64,000 nt of DNA from the NCBI RefSeq assembly GCF_963583255.1, contig NC_084804.1, positions 26,539,061 through 26,603,060 of the forward strand, written 5' to 3'. Both the position numbers and the translations under genes were made by a program. Origin of the DNA: Pyrus communis. Taxonomy: Eukaryota > Streptophyta > Magnoliopsida > Rosales > Rosaceae. Below, piece by piece: positions 31,798 to 42,996 of this stretch (its first letter is position 1; every line of letters begins with the position of its first letter). Below the pieces are notes generated by a model. It was not told the DNA's origin and did no database searches. It saw nothing but the letters and a program-made list of their open reading frames with translations.

Positions 31798-32919
31798 ATG
31801 GCACTTAATAATGCTTCTCTTTTGTCACAACTCATGGAAAGGTCCCAAATGCAAAGAGTTGATATATTTAATCTTCAATCAAGGAATAACGTGTTTTCCA
31901 ATACTTACAATTCGGATTGGAGTGATCATTCAAACTCTATGTGGTGGGAACCTCAAAATGCTCAACAAGGAGGATATTGGCAGCCACCACAACCTCATAT
32001 TCAATATGCCCAACCAAATTTAAGTTCGTCAATAAATTATAACCAAAAGCTTGATGAATTAATTTGTTTGGTGCAGGGCTTACAAAATCAAGACAATGAG
32101 GCTCAACAAGAAGGATATTGGCAGCCGTATGAGGAGTTCTATTCAACGCCTATGCAGCCACCACAACCTGCCCAAAGTAATGTAGGTAATTCAAATGATA
32201 ATGATACGATTTTTCAATTACTTACTACTCTGGAAAAGCAAATTGGGCAAATAGCGGAGTTCGAAGGACAATTTTGCGACCAAGGCGAACTCCCTAGTTC
32301 AACCATTGCAAATCAGAAGGGAGAATTTGAAACTGCCAAGGAAATCATGTTGAGAAGTGACAAGGAGGTTGGAACGGACCCTCAACCATCAAAATCAAAT
32401 CACAAGGAAGAGGAATACACCCAACCCACCGAAAGGGTGGAAACACCTTTACCAGAGGCTCCTATTGCTCCTATGCCATCTAATACAGGTATGGTTGTTC
32501 CAAATTTCATTATTTTTAACCCTATTCCTTGCAGATTCATGACTTCCAAGGAAGAAGAAGGTGAAAAAGACATCTTGGAAGCCCTTCCAAAGGTGACAAG
32601 TAGGGAATGTCATGAATCCATCAAAGAGGACGTTCTTGAAACCACAAAATCCAAAGAAGTTAAATTTGATGACATTGGACAAGTAATAACCATCACTTGC
32701 AATCTGGCCAAGTCTAATATCCCTGAAACTTTCAAAGGAGTGGTATTTGTCATTGAGTTCTTGTCGGACAAAACAAGTAAGTATTTTTTTCCAAATTCCA
32801 TTAGATTTTATACTAACTTGCTATTTTTTTTGAATCAGGCACCTACACTAGAATTCAAACCAATGCCGGTTCACTTCAAGTATCACCTTCCATTCAAGGA
32901 CCAATTCCATGCCGTTTGA
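31798..32919 (+). CDS. gag-like ORF, intact (element F)
   Basis: 373 residues starting MALNNASLLSQL. An upstream in-frame ATG exists at 31780, but B and G support this start. Residues 34-52 (SNTYN..WSDHSNSMWWEP) match the region just after the CCHC knuckle of Athila gag, and the knuckle itself is missing. YWQP occurs at 60-63 and 107-110. Residues 241-265 (NPIPCRF..KEEEGEKDILEALPKV) match the gag-protease junction of H. Residues 281-328 are a segment typical of this element group. 348-361 (APTLEFKPMPVHFK) match the linker before RT. It is thus an internally deleted gag-pol product, kept open in B and F. Its activity is unknown. Confidence 0.72.
   Translation: MALNNASLLSQLMERSQMQRVDIFNLQSRNNVFSNTYNSDWSDHSNSMWWEPQNAQQGGYWQPPQPHIQYAQPNLSSSINYNQKLDELICLVQGLQNQDNEAQQEGYWQPYEEFYSTPMQPPQPAQSNVGNSNDNDTIFQLLTTLEKQIGQIAEFEGQFCDQGELPSSTIANQKGEFETAKEIMLRSDKEVGTDPQPSKSNHKEEEYTQPTERVETPLPEAPIAPMPSNTGMVVPNFIIFNPIPCRFMTSKEEEGEKDILEALPKVTSRECHESIKEDVLETTKSKEVKFDDIGQVITITCNLAKSNIPETFKGVVFVIEFLSDKTSKYFFPNSIRFYTNLLFFLNQAPTLEFKPMPVHFKYHLPFKDQFHAV
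32777..32838 (+). other. Intron-like segment inside the gag-like ORF (element F)
   Basis: Donor AA|GTAAGT at 32777, TACTAAC branch motif near 32811, T-rich tract and acceptor AATCAG at 32838, 62 nt. The frame stays open if it is not removed. Confidence 0.35.
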
Positions 32920-33017
32920 TTTTATTTATGTTAATAAAAAATAAAAATAAAAAAAATAAAAAAATAAAAAAGAAAAAGAAAAAAAGAAAGATACTAAACA
33001 TGGAGAAAGGTGGAGCT

Positions 33018-33689
33018 TCACAAAGGTTGTTTGCGTGAAGTCCCACTACGAGGCGCAGAAGCGGAAGGCGCAGAAGCGGGAGGCATAGAAGCGGGAGGCA
33101 TCGAAGCGGAAGGCATCGGAGCGGGAGGCATCGGAGCTAGAGCATTCCAGGCCTCAATACTTGGCCAAGCGCTGGATGACCCAGGAAAAAGGTGCCTCTG
33201 GAGATAAGACGCAAGCCTTTGACGGTCACTGTGAATTCGACCCTCAGATTCTTGCAGCTCATCAAGCTTCCTCTTCATCCCCGACGAATAGTTATTTGCA
33301 AGCACATGCAAACTTCTATTCTCGTACTTAAGTTGCTGGATCTCTTGCTTAAGTCTTTCCACCTCTGCCATCAACGATTCCACCTGACGGGAGCGGGCAA
33401 GCAGGCGTAGGCCCATGTTGGACACAGAGCTCGCACACTGAACACTAAGTGCGAGGGACTCTTGAACGGCCAACTCATCGGACCGTCCTGACAGCAGCCT
33501 ACTATCTTTTGGAGTGAGGAGGTTTTTAGCTACTATTGTAGCTGTTGTGGCGTCCTGCATCACAGAGTCTTCACCTGAAAGAGGACCGTTAGAAGATAAA
33601 AAAGAAGGGCGCCATACATTACCTTGACGGGGCGCAACCGGATCGCTGCTGAGACTCAAATCTAAGCTAAGGTTCGATGAGTTTGCCAT
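33018..33689 (-). CDS. Antisense coiled-coil protein with LxLxL motif (element F copy)
   Basis: Intact 223-residue ORF, MANSSNLSLDLSLSS to SRKQPL. It has the same order of parts as the element A copy: LxLxL at 7-11, a conserved central region (LLTPKDSRLLSGRSDELAV), the coiled-coil heptads at about 100-165 and an MPPAS-repeat tail. It lies opposite to gag in a complete, young element, so this is the best copy to test for expression. Function is unknown. Confidence 0.68.
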   Translation of the reverse strand: MANSSNLSLDLSLSSDPVAPRQGNVWRPSFLSSNGPLSGEDSVMQDATTATIVAKNLLTPKDSRLLSGRSDELAVQESLALSVQCASSVSNMGLRLLARSRQVESLMAEVERLKQEIQQLKYENRSLHVLANNYSSGMKRKLDELQESEGRIHSDRQRLASYLQRHLFPGSSSAWPSIEAWNALAPMPPAPMPSASMPPASMPPASAPSASAPRSGTSRKQPL

Positions 33690-34205
33690 TTTTTTCAAAA
33701 GTGTTCAAAGAGAAGGGGTGGATGGAGTTAAAAATTTCACAAAGGGCCGGAGTCGAGTTTCAGGAATGGGAAATCTTCAGAGTGTGTATGTTGGCGGTGA
33801 TCGATAGCTCTATAAAATGCCAAGGCGACGCGTCCACCGATTCAAAGAGCCGGATTTTCCGGCGTAAGTTAGGCGACGCTTTCTCGGCTTTTCAGAAGAC
33901 ACGTTCAACTTTGTCAAAAGATTTCTTCTTTTCAGACAACACGTGGAGGCCATCACCGCAACTACATATCTTTAGCCGACAAGCGCAAAGTTCGGCGACA
34001 CTTTCTCTACTTTTCAGAAGACGCGTGCAGCTTTGTCAAAAGGAGCCGCATCTGCACTACCACGTGTCGTTCAGAAAGCGAAGGGGCGTCGTTCAGAAAT
34101 CGAAGGGGCGCCTGCTCAGAAATCGAAGAGGCGTATTCAGAGATCGAAGAGGCGCCACTATTTCAAAAAGCCGGAATTGCGGGATCAAAACGTTTGTCGA
34201 CAAGG
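33690..34205 (-). promoter_or_regulatory. Promoter-like region of the antisense ORF (element F)
   Basis: TTTTATAGAG lies on the minus strand near 33809-33817, ~120 bases before the ATG. Upstream are a CCGGATTTTCCGG palindrome variant, two G-boxes (CACGTG, near 33940 and 34061) and the ~22-bp AAATCGAAGGGGCG repeats (about 34077-34155). Confidence 0.45.
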
Positions 34206-34557
34206 GTAAAAAGTACCACCACTTGATATTATCTCTATATATGTCGACCTTCGTCTTTTATGGCAGGGCAAACCTGAAGAAAATGCCCACCTCTCCCTCA
34301 CCTCTGAGGGCGCACTCCCAGCAAAGCCTTTCAAAATACTCAATTCTTTCTTCTTCCCCAAAGATGATACCAGATGCCTGGAGTACAGATGACCCAGGAG
34401 GAAAAGTACAGATGACCCAGGAGGAAACAGCACAACAAATACATGTGCTGATTCATTCACCGCTTCTTCAAAAGCAAAGGTATCTCATATCATCAAGATC
34501 AAAAGCAAAAGTATCTCATATCATGCTATTTCCCTGTCTTTTTCTTTGTCCTTGTTC

Positions 34558-34779
34558 TTACTCGCATGGCAAAGTAAAAGAAGCAATCAGCCGGCACTTG
34601 GAGTCAGTCTTCCGATCTGGAGCCAACTGCCTGGAATTTATTCCTGATTGCTTACCTAGCGTTGCTCTTGAGTAGTCATCTTCAACGGTTGATACACTTC
34701 CGGAGAAGGGACCACTTCTGCAAAGGGGAGCGAGTAAGGCAAGTGAAAATGATACATTGAAGCATGTGGAGACAAACAT
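34558..34779 (-). CDS. Conserved 73-residue ORF in the antisense module (element F)
   Basis: Fourth-family copy of the short ORF beginning MFVSTCFNVSFSLALL, with only one or two residue changes relative to the others. No known domain. Confidence 0.25.
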   Translation of the reverse strand: MFVSTCFNVSFSLALLAPLCRSGPFSGSVSTVEDDYSRATLGKQSGINSRQLAPDRKTDSKCRLIASFTLPCE

Positions 34780-34985
34780 AGGCTGAGTTATCCTCCAACC
34801 CTTTTCAATACGAATTGGAAAGATTGAACAAAGAAACAGACCAAAGGGGTAAGCTCAGACCTTCGGGGGAGACCAAATGAACCATCATGCTGCCCAGTTC
34901 AAGAAGTAGCACAAAGGAAAATCAACGATGGGCAGAAACCAGTTCAAGAGTAAGCCTGTGGAATCACAAAGATCAAAAGCCTCAA

Positions 34986-36053
34986 TGCAATTACCAAGGA
35001 GAAGATGGAATTTACACTCTATAACCAGATTTGCGTCTCTAAACTCTTCTCTTTGTTAATTACATTCTGCCATGTTTAGTATGTTTAAGTGCTTTTTGTG
35101 TATTTACTTATGCTTTGTGTGAATCTATGCTTAAAACATTGAGGACAATGTTTGATTTAAGTGTGGGGGGGGGGGGGGGGTAACTAAGTATGTTGATGCA
35201 AATTCGTTGAATTTTATCACCCATAACTTCAAGTGTTGTTCCTTGCTGTTTTAAATGTTTTTAAGGTGTTTTTAAACTGTTTTAGCGTGTTTTGTTTTAT
35301 AACTCCGAAAATCACATAAAAATTTGAAAAACATTTTTTTGAAAAGCCTAAAAAGAGTGTTTTGAGTTGTTTTTGTGTCTTAGGGAACCTTCCAACGTTA
35401 TGATGAGGATTTGGTTTGTAATTGCATGACTGTTAAAAAGAGTTATAAACATGGATGAAGTTTGATTTACTCTTGGTATATGTTTAGTTATGGTTATAAT
35501 GTATGACTTCACATGCAATCATAAAAGAAAAATTCGTTTTTGTAACATGCTTGAAGGAAGGAACTCATAATAACGCTACATCCCTGTGAGACTCGAGCCA
35601 TTACCTTCTTTGGAGAGTTATATTCTGTGATTCTTTGTTTTCTAAAGTTGTTGCATGATCTCATTATTCCTTGCTTGGTTGCTACTTAGAAGGCGTTTCA
35701 TCATATAGTTCCAAATGCTAGAACTCATGCCCATTTCATTCAAAGCATGTTATTGATTTGCATAACACATATTCAAGAAGAAGTTGTGTAGTGACCACCA
35801 CCATAGCCAAATAGCCTTACTTCCCATACTTCGTATATGTTGTAAGTTTTAACCCCGTTGAGCCTTGTTTAGCCTTTATTCTTTGTTTACCCACATTTTC
35901 CTCACCTAGCCTAGTTTAGGACAATCCCCACCCTTGTTCTTAAAAGATAGTGAGCATGACTTAATTGAATTCCTTTTGAGTTACATTATGAAAGAAAATA
36001 AGTGTGGGGGAGAGAATGTTTAAGTGTTGATGTTTTGAGATTCAAAAGAAAAG

Positions 36054-36095
<42 letters not shown>

Positions 36096-36843
36096 GAAAA
36101 AAAAAAAATGAAAGAATAAGTGATTGAAGAAAGGTTCCAAAACACCAATTCTGGGTGTAAATTGTCTAAACTCTCCCTTTTTGTTCAAAAGTTGAGTTTT
36201 CATTCAAAAGTGAATTCTAAGTGCCTAATTCAATACTTTGCTCACTATTGCTTGAAGAACGTTTGTTATCCTTACCTTTCATTTTTAGCCAATTACCCCA
36301 AGCCCCGTTACAACCCTTGACTTCTATATTGAGTGTTATGTATTTCAATTGTGGAGTTTGAACTTGGTATGAGCTTATGGTGTCACTGGTTCTCGCGTCT
36401 AAGTAGTAGCATTCCATTCATGAGATCATATCTAAACATGCTTATTAACTCCAGAAAATGCTTTCCTTATTATAACATATGTGAGTGTTCGTCTACATGT
36501 TTACATCAATCTTCTCACATATACCTAGTGTAGGGTGTGTAGTCAGAAAATCTGTGTGAAAAACGAGAGTACATCTAGTAAGAAATTGAGGGAATTCTCT
36601 AAGGCATGTTACTACATTCAAAACATGGTTTTAAATGCATAATTGTGAACTAGTATGTGGTGACTATGATTAAGAATGTACTTAAGTGTAAAGATGGCTC
36701 AAATCTGTGAGAATAATGATTTTTAACTTGTCATGTGCATTGGAAGTCCCTGATACGATTGTTGGAAGGTGTAGGTTGTGTTTTGTTCTTTTTGTTTTGT
36801 TTTTCTGTTTTGCTCGAGGACTAGCAAAAGCTAAGTGTGGGGG
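34986..36843 (+). other. Non-coding 3' region and PPT of element F
   Basis: Palindrome followed by an expanded run of 16 G (about 35137-35180), TAAGTGTGGGGG near 36000, a long A-tract (36052-36118) and the PPT AAGTGTGGGGG at 36833-36843. No ORF of note. Confidence 0.72.
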
Positions 36844-36847
36844 TATT

Positions 36848-38764
36848 TGATAGGAGCATATTTATGCGACTTAAATGGCTTGTTCTCGTACATTTACGTT
36901 ATGTTTCTTTAGTTATTTTAGTACTTTAAGCTATTTTCGTGTGTTTGTAGGTCCAAAGGGCTAAAGGAGCAAAAAGATGCATTTTGGAGACTTTTGGAGC
37001 ACTTTTGGGCTAAGGACGGATAGCTTATGCTTGAAGCCAAAGTGTTGGACGAAATTGAAGACCTAATTGGAGCCAAAGTGTTGGAACCTTGTTCTCTTTA
37101 GTTTTAGGACATTTAAACCTTTCCTAATCCCAATCATGCCATGCATAACACACATCCATTCTAACACATTGTCATTGCACATGCATTTCCTTCATTAGTT
37201 AACCCACATGCACTTATCACTTATCATAACCACATATCATATCACTTATCACTTATCACTTAACATATCATCCACCTACTTCACCTACAACATCCACCTA
37301 CTTCACCTACACCATCCACCTACTTCACCTACAACATCCACTTCACCTACAACATCCACCTACTTCACCTACAACATCCACCTACTTCACCTACAACCTC
37401 CACTTACTTCACCAACCTCACACACTTACTTCACCTACAAATGACATAGCCATATGTTCCCTCCACTACTCCTATAAATACCCTTGCATTCATTCATTCA
37501 TGGACATCTCATTCACAACACAACACCCCTCAAACACTTCCATTATTCCCAAACCGTGAGCCCCCTTTCCACCATTCCTCATCCATTTCCATAATTCCCC
37601 AAACCTCACCTTAGACCTTGTGCTACAACAACGAGGAAGATAAGAGGGCCTAAACGTTCATACAATTCAAGTGTGAGTTGTTGGAATGTTTAGGTGTTTC
37701 TTTGATTTCAAAGTTTAAATTTAATTCTCTTTGTTTTGTACGTATGAGGAATGGAAGAGAAGAGTGCCTAAACGTTCATACAATTCAAGTTTGAGTTGTT
37801 GGAATGTTTAGGTGTTTCTTTGATTTCAAAGTTATGAGGAACTAATCCCCCTTTAGCTAGGGGGTGATTCTAAACTATGTTTATATTTGCAATATGAATT
37901 GATTAACTTTCGTTGGAATTTCATAAGTTGTGGATTCAATTTGTTTAACCGTTTGATTGATAACTTATTTATGAATGTTTATTAAGAATGCGCGCTTAAT
38001 TTTCATGCATAAATATGACGCTAGAATATAAGTGAATTTCACCTAATCGTTTTGAACTTATATTCACAAGTAGTGGAGGTTGCTTATAAACAATCGCGTT
38101 AAATGAATTCTTGGCACGAGTTTCATGCTCATCATAGTAACGAATGCCTCGTCAACACTTATAGTTTTCATAATGCTTAATGATCTTTGATTGTATCTTT
38201 ATTGTGCTGTTCACGTAAAGGACTTTTGGAGAATGTGGTGAATTGCGTTGTGCTAACCCATCCAATTCATTAACTTAAGGAAAACTTGACGGTTAATTTA
38301 AGCGGACCTAATTAACCCGGGGCGTTGAGTTTCATAACTTATCGAAAGACCAACTGAGAATCAATATTGTATGCAAGTGTAACATGTGTGGAGAAGAACC
38401 CCTTGGCTATTCCATCATCCATATTTTCATCACATTTATATTTACGTTTTGCCTTTAATTACAATTTGTGCAATTTAGCTAATTTCGTCAAATCAAACCC
38501 CCCCTTTACTTTCTTGTTCTTTAGTGCTTAGAATCTGTTTAGTTTATGTTTTAAAGTATTTTTTTTTGTTTTTGGTTTGTCTTAGTATTTTAAACTATTC
38601 TTTGAGTCTAGTTTAGTGTTTTAAACTTTATTTTACGTTTTTGAGTCAGTTTCCAAGAGATTTGCAATCCCTCCTAATCCCCGGTCCAGAACGATCCCTA
38701 CTTATACTTATAGTACAATTGTCAAAAAGAGGGTTTAATTTGTGTGCGTATAAATCTCGCATCA
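36848..38764 (+). mobile_element. 3' LTR of element F
   Basis: 1917 bp with TATAAATA at 37473-37480. It is the same as the 5' LTR except for U3 repeat number and about half a dozen substitutions noticed by eye. Confidence 0.92.
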
Positions 38765-39772
38765 GGATTCGAAACCATGATCATGCTTGCTATATGATTT
38801 AATTACCTCTAATTGCGTTTCATAAGTTGTGAATTCAATTCACTTATCTATTTGAATTAAACTGATTTGTGTGTGTTGGTTGAGAGTGCACGCTTAATTA
38901 TCATGCGTAAATCTAATGCTAGGATATAAGGAAGTTTCACCTAATCGTTACAAACTTATATTCACAAGTAGTAAAAGTTGATGATCTCAATTGCGTTAAG
39001 TAAATTCTTGGCATAAGTTTCATGCAATTCATAGTAACGAGTGCTTCGTCAATGCTTATGGTTTTCAAAGAACTTAATGATTCTTGCTTGTATCTCTATT
39101 ATGCAATTCATGTAGGGAACTTGTGGGGAATGCTTTGGGTTGTCGTATGCAATCATCCAATTCAATAACGTTACGAAAATCTGAGGGTTAATTAGTGCAT
39201 TTCACGGTTAATCTGGGGCGTTGAGAATTCATGGTTTATTGAAAAGCAATTAGAAATCGTTTTGTGTGCAAGTATGGCATGTGTGGAGATGAACCCCTTA
39301 GCTAGCCTTCATTCCATTCATTAAATCCAAATTCGTTTTAAAATCTGTTCGTTTTACAAAGTTTTGAGTTTTGTTTTCAAATTCGTCAAAATCAAAATCC
39401 CCCTTTACTTGGAGTGTCAAATTAGTTAGAAATCAATTTAGTTTGTGTTTTTAAAGTATCTTGAGTCAAGTTATAACTATTTTCGTCCAAATTCTTCTCT
39501 AGTGCTCAAAACTGCTCAGAAAGTAGTTTTAAGGCAGTTTTGAGTGTTTTCTTGCTGTTTTGAGTCTTTTGGTTTGTCTTAGTGTTTTAAACTTTAGTTT
39601 TGCATTCTTTGGGTCTAGTTTGGTGTTTTATATTGTGTTTTTACGTTTTTGAGTCAAATCCAAGTGATTAACAATCCCTCCTAATCCACTGTCCAGAACG
39701 ATCCCTACTTACATTCTTCACTACAATTGATAAAAAGAGGGTTTAATTTGTGTGCGTATAATTCTCACATCA

Positions 39773-40734
39773 CCTCACCAATTTCTCCTCCTCTTGTGCC
39801 GTGAGTGATGAAGCTATAATGACGGGCAATGTGTCTTGCTCGCCCAAAAACACATACTTCAAGTGATTTGGCAACGGTTTGAGCTCAAGTGTAGGTGGTT
39901 GTTCTATAGAAGGAAGCAACTTATTAGTCGAAATTGGGATTGAAATTGGACTAGGGGACTTACCTTGGAGCCGTGGCAATGACTCTAGGGCTACCACGGT
40001 CTCAATTACATCTTCATCAAAGGCCACGACATGGGTGTTCAATTGTGTGTCGTGGTTTGTTATGGTGACTTCCATGTGATCCTTCATTTCGATGCCATTT
40101 GTAATGATCGTTTCAAGTGCATCGCCATGTAATTGATCAAGGTGTGCATGCGCCAAAGAATCAAGAATATCAATAGAGAAACATGAGTGATCATTAGGAA
40201 ATCTCATAGTTTCAGAAATATTGAAATCAATCACTTCCCCATCGAATTCCATTGTTAAAGTGCCTTTAAACACGTCTATCTTAGTTCGGGCCGTCTTCAT
40301 GAATGGCCTCCCAAGAAGAATCAGCAAGGATGGAGCATGGGTGGTTTCCTCCATTTCAAGGACATAGAAATCCGCCGGGAAGATCAAATTATTCACCTGC
40401 ACTAAGACATCTTCCAATACGCCCTTTGGATAGGCATTAGATCTATCGGCCAACTGAATAATCACACCATCATTTTTCAATTCACCAAGGTTCATTGAAG
40501 CATAAATAGAGTATGGCATGACGTTAATTGAAGCTCCTAAGTCTAACATAGCATGTTCGAACTTAGTTTGACCAATAATACAAGGGATTGTAAAGCTACT
40601 TGGATCTTTGCACTTTGGTGGTAACTTTCTTTGTAAAACAGCGGAAACATTCTCACTTACCCTTACTACCTCTTTATGTGACGCCCTCTTCCTTGTAGTG
40701 CACAATTCCTTCAAGAACTTAGCGTATTTGGGCA
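39773..40734 (-). pseudogene. Athila protease and RT N-terminal linker (element H), 3' end lost
   Basis: The frame reads PKYAKFLKELCTTRKR, then DLGASINVMPYSIY (aspartic protease active site, D-L-G-A-S in place of D-S/T-G), then LLILLGRPFMKTARTKIDV (C-terminal protease strand), then PPTLELKPLPNHLKYVFLG, the conserved stretch just before RT. It stops at the element D insertion, so the RT, RNase H and integrase are not here. Upstream it is contiguous with gag once solo LTR I and one CTTGC are removed. The protease part itself has no visible frameshift. Confidence 0.85.
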
Positions 40735-40739
40735 CTTGC

Positions 40740-42991
40740 TGATAGGAGCATATTTACGCACCTTAGTTTAGCTTGTTTTTGTGCATTTATAGGGTTTTTC
40801 CTTAGTAAAGTAGTCTTTTAAGCTAGTTCTATGTGTTTTCAGGTTTTAAGGGCAAAGTATGCAAAAGGATGCATTTTGGAGCCTTTTGGAGCAAATTAGA
40901 GCTTGGAATGGACATCATATGCTTGGAGCCAAGATGATGGACGAAATTGAAGATTTGAAGATGATGTTTCCTACTTGAACAAGGTTTCCTAGTCGAAGTA
41001 GGAAAACGCCTAATTAAAAGATGAAATCCTAGTCAACAAAGGATTCTTAATTGAGGAAGGATTCCTAATCAACAAGGGATTCCTAGAAGAATGAAGATTC
41101 CTACTCAAATAAGGTTTCCTACTTGATGAAGGAAAGTCAAAATCGAAATGGTCTCAAGTGAAGCAACAAAGAAGTTTTCCAAGTCCAAGAAGGAAAAGGA
41201 GTCCAAGATGAAGAAGGAATGACGAAGACAAGGTTTCCTAATCCTAATAGGCAAAGTTTCCAAATGCAATGAGGAGTCCTTATCCATTTAGGGCACTTTA
41301 TCCATTTAGGATACCTTATCCTTGTTCTAGAAACCTTATCCATCCTTGCCGTGAGTTTTCCTTGCATTAGAGGGTTTCTAGAAGCCCTAATCTGCCCTAT
41401 CCTTTAGTGCCGCACCTATCCCTTCTAGAAAGCTGCTTTCCCTTGCCTTGCAAGGAATTCTAGAAGCCTTATCACCTCATCTCCTTACCTGCCGCACCTA
41501 GGAAGCATTATCCCTTTTTATTTCTGATTTCTAAGCCTATTTCCTTGTGGATTTGGGTTATTCAAGTCCATATCTGATTACCCTAGGGTTTTAAGTGCCT
41601 ATATATACTCATATTAACCCCTAGATCAGAATACCACCTCTCATACACATTCATTCATTCCAGAAATTCGTACAACCCTCTCCACACCCTTGCCGCAGCC
41701 ACCAAACACCTTTCTCCTTATTTTTAAGCTTTGCCGCACCATCCCCTTCCCCTAAACACTACTACATCCCTCCATGACCATGCATCCATACACCTAAGGC
41801 CCTAAACCTGTCCCTAGACCCTTGCCGCACCAAGGAGGAGGAGAAGGAAGCCCGGAAGTTCATGCAATTCGAGTTCGCGTCGCTGGAATTTCTAGGTGTT
41901 TCTTTTCCTTTGATTTCAATGTTTAATTTCAATTCTCTTTGTTTTGTGCGTATGAGGAACTAAACCCCCCCCTTGGCTAGGGGCGGATTCGAAATACATG
42001 TTTATGCTTGCAATATGATTTGATTACTTCTAATTGCGTTTCATAAGTTGTGAATTCAATTTACTTATCTTTGTGAATTACATTGATTTGTGTGTGTTGG
42101 TTGAGAGTGCACGCTTAATTATCATGCATAAATTGGATGCTAGGATATAAGGAAATTTCACCTAATCGTTATGGAATTATATTCACAAGTAGTAAAAGTT
42201 GATGATCTCAATTGCGTTAAGTAAATTCTTGGCATAAGTTTCATGCAATTCATAGTAACGAGTGCTTCGTCAATGCTTATGGTTTTCAAAGAACTTAATG
42301 ATTCTTGCTTGTATCTCTATTATGCAATTCATGTAGGGAACTTGTCAGGAATGCTTTGGGTTGTCGTATGCAATCATCCAATTCAATAACGTTAGGAAAA
42401 TCTGAGGGTTAATTAGTGCAATTCACGGTTAATCTGGGGCGTTGAGAATTCATGGGTTATTGAAAAGCAATTGGAAATCGTTTTATATGCAAGTATAACA
42501 TGTGTGGAGATGAACCCCTTAGCTAGCTTCCCATCCATTCAATTCCATCAAATTCGTTTTTACAATCTGTTCTAATTTAAAAAGTTTGTTTTGTTTTTAA
42601 ATTCGTCCAAAACCAATCCCCCTTTACTTTGTTGAGTCATAGTAGTTAGAAATCACTTTAGTTTGTGTTTTTAAGTGTCTTAGGTCAAGTTAAAACCAAT
42701 TTTCGTCCAAAGTTGTGTCTAGTGTTCAAAACTGCCCAGGTTGTGTTTTTAAGGCAGTTTTGAGTGTTTTGGGTGCTGTTTTGAGTCTTTTGGTTTGTTT
42801 TGGTGTTTTAAAGTTTAGTTTTGCATTCTTTGAGTCTAGTATAGTGTTTTAAACTTGTTTTTACGTATTTGAGCCAGTTTTCAAGTGATTTTGCAATACC
42901 TCATAATCCCCGGCCTAGAACGATCACTACTTACATACTTACTACAATTGATAAAAGAGGGTTAATTTGTGTGCTTATAAATCTCGCATCA
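40740..42991 (+). mobile_element. Solo LTR I in element H
   Basis: 2252 bp, TGATAGGAGC to CTCGCATCA, flanked by CTTGC at 40735-40739 and 42992-42996. TATATATA at 41600-41607. It contains a CAAAACTGCC/GGCAGTTTTG hairpin near 42727-42764. No internal sequence. Confidence 0.94.
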
Positions 42992-42996
42992 CTTGC

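Larger units (their letters stand above)
32920..34985 (-). repeat. Antisense module, copy in element F
   Basis: Same block as in A, B and G, from the A-rich tract (32935-32990) to the CAATGCAATTACCAAGG junction. Its right part contains a short local duplication (CAGATGACCCAGGAGGAAA, about 34386-34430) not seen in the other copies. Confidence 0.75.
29809..38764 (+). mobile_element. Element F: complete, young non-autonomous element with antisense module
   Basis: 8956 bp bounded by the target duplication GGATT (29804-29808 and 38765-38769). The empty site GGATT at 63338-63342 in D' confirms the insertion. The LTRs differ by only a few substitutions and repeat-number changes. PBS, PPT, gag-like ORF and antisense ORF are all intact. 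It has no pol, so it would need enzymes from an autonomous Athila element. Confidence 0.95.
28681..39772 (+). mobile_element. 3' LTR of element D, interrupted by element F
   Basis: The LTR is 28681-29808 plus 38770-39772, 2131 bp without F. It starts TGATAGGAGC and ends TCTCACATCA. TATATAAA at 29448-29455. A CTTATCCTATCC-type microsatellite occupies about 28978-29065. The right flank CCTCA at 39773-39777 would be the target duplication in element H; the left end of D is outside the window. Confidence 0.9.

Noticed and set aside
33677..34675. A 332-residue plus-strand ORF in the promoter-like region of the element F module
   Set aside because: It lies opposite to the antisense promoter region. 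In A, B and G the same strand is broken into shorter frames, so it looks like chance openness.
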